NCBI RefSeq assembly: GCF_023715465.1
Contig: NZ_JAMBOE010000011.1
Span: forward strand, 1 to 64,000
Source of the DNA: Paenibacillus macerans
Lineage (GTDB): Bacteria > Bacillota > Bacilli > Paenibacillales > Paenibacillaceae
Direction: 5' to 3'
Length of the DNA stretch: 64,000 nucleotides
Shown: piece by piece, positions 18,133-26,009 of the stretch
How the letters are laid out: each line of letters opens with the position of its first letter
Numbering within the stretch: position 1 is the stretch's first letter
Translations under genes and position numbers: made by a program
The notes under the pieces: generated by a model
The model's database searches: none
Seen by the model: the letters and a program-made list of their open reading frames with translations, nothing else
Told to the model about the DNA's origin: nothing

Positions 18133-19245
18133 ATGAGTTTTTATAACAGACTATTGTCGTTGGAACAGGTTCCCTTTCAGGAGCGCTGGCCGCAATATTC
18201 CACTGCGGATATTAGGCGGGTGCTGGCAAAGCGCAAAATAAATGAAGAAGATTTGCTCGTATTGCTGTCCCCGGCGGCCGGGAAGCATCTGGAGGAAATG
18301 GCGCAGATGGCCCGGCAAGTGACCCGGAGCCAGTTCGGTCATACCATACAGCTGTTTACCCCAATGTATGTGTCCGATTTTTGCGTGAATCACTGCGAAT
18401 ATTGCAGCTTTAGTTCTATCTACGATTTTCCGCGCAGAAAATTGGACATGCAAGAAGTCGAGCGGGAAGCGATCGGGATCGCCGCTACCGGCATCCGTCA
18501 TATTTTACTGTTGACGGGCGAATCGCGCAGAGACTCTCCGGTCGGCTACATTAAGGATTGCGTCAAGGTTTTGCGCGGGTATTTTGCTTCGATCGGCATT
18601 GAAGTGAATCCCATGTCCGCCGCCGAATACCGGGAGCTTGCCGAGGCGGGCGTTGACAGTTTAACCGTCTTTCAGGAAGTGTACCACCGGGAAACGTATG
18701 GGAAGCTGCATATTAAAGGCCCCAAGCGTAATTTTAAAAACCGCCTTGACGCGCCGGAGCGCGGCTCAGCGGCGGGATTTCGTTCCGTAAATATCGGCGC
18801 CCTGCTCGGTTTATATGATTGGCGGCAGGAGGCGTTTATTACGGCGCTGCATGCCAATTATCTTCAGCAGAAGTACCCTGACTGCGAGATCAGCTTGTCG
18901 ATCCCGAGATTCCGCCCTTTTCTGGGAGACTTTCATCCGGCAGCGGAAGTGACGGACAGGGCGCTAGTGCAGATTATTGCCGCTTATCGCCTCTTTTTGC
19001 CCCGGGCCGGCATCACCTTGTCCAGCAGAGAACCCGCTCCATTGCGCGATAAACTGGTGCATCTCGGGGTGACCAAGATGTCAGCGGGCGTGTCCACGGC
19101 GGTTGGAGGTCACACCGATGCCGGAGGAACGCCGCAATTTGAAATCTCGGACGGGCGCAGCGTGCCGGAAATCCGCGAGATGCTATATCAGAACAGGCTG
19201 CAGCCGGTTTTTAAAGATTGGGAGATTCTATATAAGTTAAACTAA
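18133..19245 (+). CDS. thiH: 2-iminoacetate synthase ThiH (radical SAM)
   Basis: 370 aa. Cleaves tyrosine with S-adenosylmethionine to give dehydroglycine for ThiG. The radical-SAM cluster motif CxxxCxxC is Cys84-Cys88-Cys91 (CVNHCEYC). Its presence explains the absence of thiO, the oxygen-dependent alternative. No thiF follows within the window, so ThiS must be adenylated by a product encoded elsewhere. Confidence 0.95.
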   Translation: MSFYNRLLSLEQVPFQERWPQYSTADIRRVLAKRKINEEDLLVLLSPAAGKHLEEMAQMARQVTRSQFGHTIQLFTPMYVSDFCVNHCEYCSFSSIYDFPRRKLDMQEVEREAIGIAATGIRHILLLTGESRRDSPVGYIKDCVKVLRGYFASIGIEVNPMSAAEYRELAEAGVDSLTVFQEVYHRETYGKLHIKGPKRNFKNRLDAPERGSAAGFRSVNIGALLGLYDWRQEAFITALHANYLQQKYPDCEISLSIPRFRPFLGDFHPAAEVTDRALVQIIAAYRLFLPRAGITLSSREPAPLRDKLVHLGVTKMSAGVSTAVGGHTDAGGTPQFEISDGRSVPEIREMLYQNRLQPVFKDWEILYKLN

Positions 19246-19422
19246 AATTTGGACGGATAAAGGCATTTTCTGAATCCCTATACGAACCACATCGGAATGA
19301 GTCGTTTTCAGCGCCTGACTGCATTCATCCAGTATTTTCAAGGTGTGCTTATCAACTCGTACCCGTAAAGTATCGTTTTGGGGATTATCCGATGGCGGAC
19401 GTCCCATTTTCTTTGCTGGCAT
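19237..19422 (-). CDS. Small CopG/ribbon-helix-helix-like protein
   Basis: 61 aa. The N-terminus MGRPPSDNPQNDTLRVRVDK followed by a helix-rich part with SDVVRIGI is typical of small Firmicutes RHH proteins, which bind DNA as antitoxins or repressors. No toxin partner is adjacent. No good ribosome site is visible; an inner ATG at 19407 gives the conserved MGRP start. The C-terminus (IQKMPLSVQILV) overlaps the thiH stop by 9 bases, and that end may be truncated. Confidence 0.55.
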   Translation of the reverse strand: MPAKKMGRPPSDNPQNDTLRVRVDKHTLKILDECSQALKTTHSDVVRIGIQKMPLSVQILV

Positions 19423-19574
19423 CAAAAGGTGTAAAATCGCCTATGAATACAGCGGACTTTCCCTTCCTCTCCTATCCACTAAACATATTTTTCCTTATCC
19501 GGTAGTTGCCAGTTTCTTGAAGTTAGAAGACAACATAGGATGACTAAGAAAATTACTTTAACCGGAAGGTAGGG

Positions 19575-20489
19575 ATGGTTGTGCCCAAAGTTACTGTGCT
19601 TCTCTCAACTTACAATTCGTCGAGCTATATTCTTAAATCCGTAAAGAGTATTTTGGATCAGACATTTAAAGATTTTGAATTTATCATCATTGACGATGGA
19701 TCCCAGGACGATACCTTAGTAAAATTGCAGCAAGTAAATGATCCCAGAATACGGCTCATAAGTCACAATACAAATAGAGGGTTAATTTATTCCCTTAATC
19801 AAGGAATTGAAATGGCGAACGGCGAGTACATCGCCAGAATGGACGCCGATGATATTTCTGTCCCGAGGCGGTTTGAGCGTCAGGTCGCATTTCTCGACAC
19901 CCACCCCGAAATTGGGGTGCTGGGAGGGTTTATGAAATGGCTTCATAACCGCAACCTTATCCCTAAACCGGTTACCCATGATGGAATTCGCTGTTGGCAA
20001 ATGTTCCACTCTTGCATTTGTCACCCTACCATCTTAATGCGTACAAGTGTATTGCATAATCACGGCATCCGTTATGACGAACAATATAAACACGCGGAGG
20101 ATTATGAACTGTGGGAACGGCTCGCTCAAGTCACCCGGCTGGCTAACTTGCCTTCTTGTGTACTTTATTACAGATCTCATGAGGGGCAAGTATCAAGGCA
20201 ATATCTGACCATACAAAATGAGAGTGCAAAAAAGGTACGGTATAATCAGCTGCGGATGATCGGCATTACTCCGACCGAAGAAGAATACTGGATTCATAGA
20301 CAATTGGCAAATTTTCATGTCCCAGTGTATGACCCCGAGTCTTATAAAAAAGCCATAGACTGGGTCAGTAAAATTATTCTTCACAATCATTCCGCTCAAG
20401 TTTACAATGAACAGACCCTTCAAAGCGTACTAAACAGATGCTTAATCTACTCCGGAAAAATGCCGGAAGCGGTTTACGAATCGGACTAG
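19575..20489 (+). CDS. Family 2 glycosyltransferase
   Basis: 304 aa. GT-A fold: VTVLLSTYNSSSYI at the N-terminus, IIDDGSQDD for the nucleotide-sugar site, and ARMDADD as the metal-binding DxD. HAEDYELWERL matches the catalytic ED..W region of the family. No membrane segment. It transfers a sugar from an activated donor to an unknown acceptor. It stands alone, without a polysaccharide cluster, and ends in its own terminator (20515-20557). Confidence 0.88.
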   Translation: MVVPKVTVLLSTYNSSSYILKSVKSILDQTFKDFEFIIIDDGSQDDTLVKLQQVNDPRIRLISHNTNRGLIYSLNQGIEMANGEYIARMDADDISVPRRFERQVAFLDTHPEIGVLGGFMKWLHNRNLIPKPVTHDGIRCWQMFHSCICHPTILMRTSVLHNHGIRYDEQYKHAEDYELWERLAQVTRLANLPSCVLYYRSHEGQVSRQYLTIQNESAKKVRYNQLRMIGITPTEEEYWIHRQLANFHVPVYDPESYKKAIDWVSKIILHNHSAQVYNEQTLQSVLNRCLIYSGKMPEAVYESD

Positions 20490-20514
20490 CGGACGTTTCT
20501 AAATATACTATACA

Positions 20515-20557
20515 AAACAGGAGTGAACCGGATAATAACCGGTTCACTCCTGTTTTG
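20515..20557 (+). terminator. Intrinsic terminator of the GT2 gene
   Basis: AACAGGAGTGAACCGG pairs exactly with CCGGTTCACTCCTGTT, followed by TTTT. Confidence 0.9.
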
Positions 20558-20639
20558 CTTAGACGCACCGCCGTACGCTCGCTGCGTTATGAGGAGGTAC
20601 CCGCCCGCGGATTTATCACGTAATTTCCGGATCATTCCG

Positions 20640-21839
20640 CTAATTTTCCACGATCAACTCCCGCACATCACGGCGCATCGTTTGCGGAGCCTCCCGCGCA
20701 GGGCGGCCGATGCGGACAAGCATCTGGATGGTCTCTCCGCCGGGAGCATATTCACGGTGGATGCCATCGTACAGCTCCTTCATCTCGGCATATTCCTCCA
20801 ACGCCTGGCTGAGCGGCTGCACCGTCAGCCCCAAGCGGTGCGCTTCCAGGATCAATTGACTGTACGTCATGCCGCTTGCGATTTGGCTCGTGCGGCTGTT
20901 GCCGCTCGAAAGGATCATCACGTAAGCGGAGGTGCCGGAAACCGACTCTTTGGCGATTCGCACATAGCGATCGGCCACGGCTTGCCCGGCGTTCATCGAG
21001 GGGAACAAGGTAACCAACGCCTGTACAACATGCCGCATCATGCCGGAGGTTCCCTGCCCCTCCACGGAAAAGCCATACCGGTAACTGTTTTTCTCGCGTT
21101 CATTGGCACGGAAGATAACGCCAGCCTCCTCCATTACACGGCTTATGCCCGCTTCAACTGAGGCAGCTCTAAGCGCGTAACTTCCCAGGTTGCGCACATC
21201 TTCCTCGTCCTGGTACACCTTGACGGTGATGCCGCCCCCCACGCTCAAGCGCTCAAGCGTTTTGGCCTCTTCCGGGGCAAGCTTGCCCGGCTGATACGCC
21301 AGTCGGTTCGTATCCGGCAAAAACAGGAAGTCATATAACGGCTCGCTTTGCGGGTCCGTTTGTTCCAGTTCGATCCGTGCCGCCGGTTTGGCGTCCATGC
21401 TTGCCCGCAGGTTTGCTTCGTCATATCCGCCATCCGGGAACAAAGTGACGGATGTTCCGTAACCCAACTGCCGTCCGGCCACCCGCACATACTCCAAAAA
21501 CGTGCCCTGGCTTACCATCATTTGCCTGGAAAGCGGATCCGCTTGTTCGGACAGGCGTTCACTGTCGGCGTACAGATAAAAAGTCCGCGGATCGCTGTCG
21601 TCAAGCTTGATCTTCCACGGCTGCATGTTATGTCCGCTGGCCGCCAGCAAACCATGGGCGGCAAGGCGGACACGCGGGTCGTCAAACTGCTGTGCAATAT
21701 TTTTTTGCCAAGGCTCCAAATATTCGGCGGGCTTATACGCTCCGCTGACCAGCAGCAGTCCCGCAAAGGCTGCCAGACCTAAACCTGCAATCCCCGCTAT
21801 CGCTATCATCAAAGCTCTTCTCCCCCTTCGCCGGCTCAT
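20640..21839 (-). CDS. Membrane-anchored Acg-like nitroreductase-family protein
   Basis: 399 aa. One N-terminal transmembrane helix (~9-32) precedes a soluble part. AAHGLLAASGHNMQPWKI is the nitroreductase-fold flavin-binding start as found in the Acg family, which in Mycobacterium is thought to sequester FMN rather than reduce substrate. GMTYSQLILEAHRLGLTVQPLSQ and VRIGRP near the end fit the same fold. Start overlaps the stop of the TetR gene by 4 bases (ATGA), so they are co-translated and the TetR protein probably controls it. Confidence 0.75.
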   Translation of the reverse strand: MSRRRGRRALMIAIAGIAGLGLAAFAGLLLVSGAYKPAEYLEPWQKNIAQQFDDPRVRLAAHGLLAASGHNMQPWKIKLDDSDPRTFYLYADSERLSEQADPLSRQMMVSQGTFLEYVRVAGRQLGYGTSVTLFPDGGYDEANLRASMDAKPAARIELEQTDPQSEPLYDFLFLPDTNRLAYQPGKLAPEEAKTLERLSVGGGITVKVYQDEEDVRNLGSYALRAASVEAGISRVMEEAGVIFRANEREKNSYRYGFSVEGQGTSGMMRHVVQALVTLFPSMNAGQAVADRYVRIAKESVSGTSAYVMILSSGNSRTSQIASGMTYSQLILEAHRLGLTVQPLSQALEEYAEMKELYDGIHREYAPGGETIQMLVRIGRPAREAPQTMRRDVRELIVEN

Positions 21840-22504
21840 AGGGGGTCTCCTCCCCGCCCGGACTGAATAGACGAAATCATCAGCGCAACCGATTCCGAAA
21901 CCAATTCCTCCGCCGTTGTGCCGTAATAGCTCTGGATGTATTTTTCCTTCTTGCTTGCGGTGTTAAAAACACCAATAATACAGGCCCATAAAACTAACGC
22001 CGTTTTGGCGGGATCGAGGTCGGCGCGGACGGAACCCTCCGCTATTCCTTTTTTCAGCAGGCCAATTAAGGTTTCCATGATTTCTTCGCCAAGCGCATAA
22101 CATTCTTCCTTGGACGCATCCGGGATTCCTTTTTGAAAATCGCGCTCTCCGGTTTCGTATTCCATAATCGCCTTAAAATAGTCCGGAAACGTACGGTTGA
22201 ACCGGTACATCGTCCAGCCCATCTGCCTGATCGCTTCAATTGCGTCCGCAAAATCCCCGTTCTGCAAATCCTCCTGCAGCATGCCGATCAGCCGTCTGTA
22301 ACCCCGGATCATGATTTCAAAATAAATTTGTTCCTTGCCGGTAAAATAGATGTATACCGTTCTTTTGCTGAATTCCGCCGCCTTGGCTACGTCATCCATG
22401 GTGGCCGAATGGTACCCTTTTTCGAAAAAAACCTTCTCCGCCGCTTCGATGATATCGTTTCGGCGGATTTCCTGTTCCTTCTGTCTTCGTTCCTGAGTTC
22501 CCAA
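21836..22504 (-). CDS. TetR/AcrR-family regulator
   Basis: N-terminal HTH: RRNDIIEAAEKVFFEKGYHSATMDDVAKAAEFSKRTVY in outline, typical of TetR (~15-60); ligand-binding helices follow. I place the start at the TTG at 22504, 5-7 bases after GGGAGGGA; the open frame reaches a GTG at 22519 that lies inside this site. A perfect 27-bp palindrome lies 34 bp upstream (22538-22564), the probable autorepression operator. First gene of an operon with the Acg-like protein. Confidence 0.88.
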   Translation of the reverse strand: MGTQERRQKEQEIRRNDIIEAAEKVFFEKGYHSATMDDVAKAAEFSKRTVYIYFTGKEQIYFEIMIRGYRRLIGMLQEDLQNGDFADAIEAIRQMGWTMYRFNRTFPDYFKAIMEYETGERDFQKGIPDASKEECYALGEEIMETLIGLLKKGIAEGSVRADLDPAKTALVLWACIIGVFNTASKKEKYIQSYYGTTAEELVSESVALMISSIQSGRGGDPL

Positions 22505-22537
22505 CAGGCTCCCTCCCACCGTTTACACACTCATGCA

Positions 22538-22564
22538 ATAAAGTAAACTCTTAGTTTACTTTAT
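22538..22564. promoter_or_regulatory. TetR operator palindrome
   Basis: ATAAAGTAAACT, a 3-bp centre, then AGTTTACTTTAT: 12-bp arms without mismatch, just upstream of the tetR start. Confidence 0.8.
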
Positions 22565-22610
22565 GTTGATCCTGATGGCCTTGTCAATGGCTCCCTTCCA
22601 AAAAAGGGCA

Positions 22611-22670
22611 AACAAAAAGCACAAACGCCGCAGGCGGGATTTGTACCCGTATATCGCAGCATTTGTGCTT
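22611..22670 (-). terminator. Intrinsic terminator of the YHYH-protein gene
   Basis: AAGCACAAATGC pairs with GCGTTTGTGCTT around a long loop, followed by TTTTTGTTT on the minus strand. Confidence 0.7.
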
Positions 22671-22681
22671 ATGGTTTAATA

Positions 22682-23338
22682 TTACAGGGATATGTCCAAA
22701 ACCTCCGACTCTTTATCGTAGCTTAAGTTTGCTTTCAATCCCTTGGCAACGGCTTGCGCCGGCACGTAAGTAACACCTTCGATGATCTTCGGGGCGGCGC
22801 TGATCGTCTCTTGAGCGCCATTATAGAACACCGTTGTGCTTCCGATCGTCAGCGTGATCTTATTGTCGTCTTTGGAGACGCCGATCGTTTGAGAGTCGGG
22901 ATCCCAAGTTGTTGACGCCCCCAAACTTTTCGCCAATTCGCGCAGAGGTACGAGGTTCGTATTTTGAATCATGATGGGAGAATGCTCCAATGACACCTGG
23001 TCGCCGTTTACTTTCAACGTCAAATTTGTCGTTTGATAGGCGGGAGCGGCAGGCTTGCTGGCCTTTTTCTTGTTCGCCGACTGTTTCTTCGAAGTAGAAC
23101 TGCTTTTTGTACTCGAACCGGATTTACTGCTGCTGGATTTATCGCCGCCGGACTTGGAGCTTGAACCTCCGCCATTATGATAATGGTACTCCCCGTACTC
23201 CAGCCCCCACTTCTCGCAGTTGGTCCGGCACGTATGGCCTCCATTGGCATCGGTACGGCCCGGATGCGCACCGGCAGGGGCAGCGCTTGCCGCGACCATC
23301 ATGATCGCCATACTCAAGACAACAATCCGCTTTTTCAT
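22682..23338 (-). CDS. Secreted YHYH-domain protein with copper-amine-oxidase-like stalk domain
   Basis: 218 aa. Signal peptide 1-~24 (MKKRIVV... APAGA). Residues ~25-57 are a YHYH motif region (HPGRTDANGGHTC, YGEYHYHNG), a His/Cys-rich segment often found on Gram-positive surface proteins. A Ser/Lys-rich linker (~58-98) leads to a copper amine oxidase N-terminal-like domain (~103-218; VSLEHSPIMIQN, VPLRELAKSLGA, TYVPAQAVAKGL). In Paenibacillus this last domain is a wall or matrix binding module, not an oxidase. Function unknown; metal binding by the His cluster is possible. Confidence 0.75.
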   Translation of the reverse strand: MKKRIVVLSMAIMMVAASAAPAGAHPGRTDANGGHTCRTNCEKWGLEYGEYHYHNGGGSSSKSGGDKSSSSKSGSSTKSSSTSKKQSANKKKASKPAAPAYQTTNLTLKVNGDQVSLEHSPIMIQNTNLVPLRELAKSLGASTTWDPDSQTIGVSKDDNKITLTIGSTTVFYNGAQETISAAPKIIEGVTYVPAQAVAKGLKANLSYDKESEVLDISL

Positions 23339-23806
23339 GAATTCTACCTCCCGGATAATTTTTCCTATTTAATAGTAACATATTTAATAGTAATATAGAC
23401 CTAGTAGACCGAATACCGATTCTAACGGACACCAGCGTCGTTATTTCGCCGAAATCAAGCGTTTTCAAAACGTAACGGACACCAGAGACCTTATTGGGCA
23501 GTTAGACGCTGAATTTCGCTCCGTTTCAAGCAAGAGCATCTCAGTCCGTTAGAAATTGGAATCCCGCCTTTTCAAACAAATAAGGGCATTCAGGTCCGTT
23601 AGCCGCGCGCTATCGGGCCAACCGCCGCCGACCAGGCCACATGACACACCTGACACACATGACAATTCGCCAACTCACCCGACTAGGCTAGCTTGCCTAA
23701 CATTTGCTCTCGCCCACACCAATTAAGCAGCAAGCCCACAGGGCGGCTCTATTAGTGTCAACAAGCAGCTAGGCAGCAGGCAACTCGACCAAGCCCTCAG
23801 AGCCAA
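23339..23806. other. Gene-free intergenic region with a repeat array
   Basis: 468 bp. The right part of the region (~23640-23800) holds short TGACACAC repeats and nothing else recognised; 23422-23602 holds the array described separately. The start region of the YHYH gene is at the left edge. Confidence 0.6.
23422..23602. repeat. Array of four ~25-bp units, two direct and two inverted
   Basis: Core TAACGGAC begins at 23423 and 23473 (50 bp apart). Its reverse complement GTCCGTTA begins at 23544 and 23594 (again 50 bp apart). The homology extends past the core: each unit reads roughly TAACGGAC..CAG....TTATT. The set is therefore a large, imperfect palindrome with exact 50-bp spacing on each side. 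Confidence 0.75.
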
Positions 23807-25867
23807 CTACTCGATTGCCGCACCCACACCGGATTCTTTCACTGCCTGCAAGGCGCCGCCCGCCCCCGTCCCCGTTCCCGCCGACCTTACCCAATCGGCG
23901 ATTTCCTCATTTTTCATCGGCTTGCCGTAGAAAAAACCTTGCATCACGTGACAGCCCAGCTGCATCAAAAAATCGATGTGCTCCTTGTCTTCCACGCCTT
24001 CGGCGACCACATCCAGCCGCAGCTTCTCCGCCATCAAGACGATCGCTTTAATGATAGCGCGTTTGCTGGGGGATTCCAGGTCATTGATAAACAGGCGGTC
24101 CAGCTTGAGCGCGTCGATCGGAATCCGGTCGAGCAGCCCGATCGACGAATATCCTGTGCCAAAGTCGTCCATGGACACCCGTACTCCCAATTTCCGCACC
24201 GCTTCCAACTGGCGGACGATTTCGTTGATGTCGTAAAGCACCATGGATTCCGTGATTTCCAGCTCCAGCATGTCCGGGGCGAGCTCCGCCGCCGCCAGCG
24301 CGCTTTGTACCATATCGATCAAGCTGTCGGTATGAAACAGGCGCCCGGACAAATTCACGGACACCGGCTGGCGGATTCCCTGACTCTGCCAAACCTTGCA
24401 TTGCCGGCAGGCTTCCTCCATGGTCCAGCGGGTGATCGGAACGATCAGCCCCGTTTCTTCGGCAAGCGGAATGAATTCCGTTGGCGTCACGATCCCCAAA
24501 CGGGGATGCTGCCAGCGGAGCAGCGCCTCAAACCCCGCCATCTGATGCATTTTCACATTCCATTTCGGCTGATATTCGATATAGAACTGGCGCTGCTCCA
24601 GGGCAAGCTGCAAGTCCTTTTCCAACTCCATTTTGCGGACCTCTTTGACGCCCATTTCATCGGTGTAAACCGAGTACTGGTTTTTGCCCAAGCCTTTAGC
24701 CTTATACATCGCCGTATCGGCGGTCTTGAGCAGGACGGAGCGGTCGGAATCCCGGATCGACCCGATGCTGATGCCGATGCTCCCCGTGACATACAGCTCG
24801 TTCCCCTCCACTCGGACCACTTGCTTGATGCTCTTTAAAATTTCCCCCGCCAGTTGTTCGGCTTGTTCCCGCTCGCACCCTCTGACGATGAACAGAAATT
24901 CGTCGCCCCCAATCCGGAAAGCCTGCCGAACCGGGCGAACAAACTGCTGCAGGCGATGCCCCACTTCCTGTACGAGCAAATCGCCGATATTATGCCCCAA
25001 GGTATCGTTAATCGCTTTGAACTGGTCCAAATCGATAAACAGAACCGCCAAGGTTTCCTCACCCGTATATTTGTCAAAAAACCGGTTCATCTCGTTGCGG
25101 TTGGGAAGCCCGGTGATGGCATCCATGTACGCCATTTTCTCGAGGACGTGGCGGTCAAAAAACATCGCTCCCCAGGATACCAGCAGGATGATGAATATCG
25201 TCACGGTGACGGCAAACAGCAAATAGATATCCGTGGGGGAATCGTGAGTTATATTTATATCTCCGGCAGCGTGAAACCGCGCCGCTCTCATTCCCGTATA
25301 ATGCATCCCGCAAATCGCAAACCCCATCACGACCGCGGACAGCCATTTCGGCCAACTGGACGCTTTCTGGCTACGAAACCGCAAAAACAAAAACAGCGCC
25401 GCGTAGGAAGCGGCAATCGCAATGACTACCGACAACGCCCACAGCGTTTTATCGTACGACAGCTTCACCGGCATGACCATCGCTTCCATTCCGATGTAAT
25501 GCATCGTCACGATCCCGGCTCCCATCATAAGGCCGCCAATGGCAATAAGGTAGCGCTTGACGTCGTTAGGCATGGTAATATAAAACACGATAAACGACGA
25601 GGCTACGCTGGCCCCCATCGACAGTAGGGTGAGCCACGGATCGTATTTCATGGGAACATGCAGATGAAACGCCAGCATTCCCACGAAATGCATGGACCAA
25701 ACGCCGCTTCCCATGACGAGCGAACCTCCAAGCAGCCAGAATAACTTCATTTTTCCGTCAGAGAACGAAATTTTGGCGGCGATGCTTAACGCGGAGTACG
25801 ATGCCAATATCGCAATGGCTACCGATAGCGCGACAATATAATAGTTGTAGCTGCCTTCCATCATCAT
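23807..25867 (-). CDS. MHYT-GGDEF-EAL c-di-GMP turnover protein
   Basis: 686 aa. About seven membrane helices in the first ~230 residues carry MHYT-type motifs (SMHFVGM, TMHYIGM, GMHYTGM), a sensor thought to bind copper or gases. A diguanylate cyclase domain has GGDEF intact at 320-324. A phosphodiesterase domain has EAL at 447-449 and DDFGTGYSS. Both active sites look complete, so synthesis and hydrolysis of c-di-GMP are both possible. Domain order matches the YkoW type of Bacillus. Single gene. Confidence 0.9.
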   Translation of the reverse strand: MMMEGSYNYYIVALSVAIAILASYSALSIAAKISFSDGKMKLFWLLGGSLVMGSGVWSMHFVGMLAFHLHVPMKYDPWLTLLSMGASVASSFIVFYITMPNDVKRYLIAIGGLMMGAGIVTMHYIGMEAMVMPVKLSYDKTLWALSVVIAIAASYAALFLFLRFRSQKASSWPKWLSAVVMGFAICGMHYTGMRAARFHAAGDINITHDSPTDIYLLFAVTVTIFIILLVSWGAMFFDRHVLEKMAYMDAITGLPNRNEMNRFFDKYTGEETLAVLFIDLDQFKAINDTLGHNIGDLLVQEVGHRLQQFVRPVRQAFRIGGDEFLFIVRGCEREQAEQLAGEILKSIKQVVRVEGNELYVTGSIGISIGSIRDSDRSVLLKTADTAMYKAKGLGKNQYSVYTDEMGVKEVRKMELEKDLQLALEQRQFYIEYQPKWNVKMHQMAGFEALLRWQHPRLGIVTPTEFIPLAEETGLIVPITRWTMEEACRQCKVWQSQGIRQPVSVNLSGRLFHTDSLIDMVQSALAAAELAPDMLELEITESMVLYDINEIVRQLEAVRKLGVRVSMDDFGTGYSSIGLLDRIPIDALKLDRLFINDLESPSKRAIIKAIVLMAEKLRLDVVAEGVEDKEHIDFLMQLGCHVMQGFFYGKPMKNEEIADWVRSAGTGTGAGGALQAVKESGVGAAIE

Positions 25868-26009
25868 TTTGCTGCCCCGACTTTCTGAGATGTGATCTCC
25901 ACAAGAAAATAATCATCTCATCATACCACACCGACCTCGACAATTTCTGAACAATAGGTACAACGGCCCAATAAAATATAGCCCGTACGCGAACGTACGG
26001 GCATCTATA

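Noticed and set aside
23240..23806. Possible CRISPR-like array in the repeat region
   Set aside because: The units are few, diverged and partly inverted; spacing is regular but there is no direct-repeat/spacer pattern and no cas gene.
24854..25627. 257-aa plus-strand frame inside the GGDEF-EAL gene
   Set aside because: Antisense shadow of a gene with intact GGDEF, EAL and MHYT motifs.
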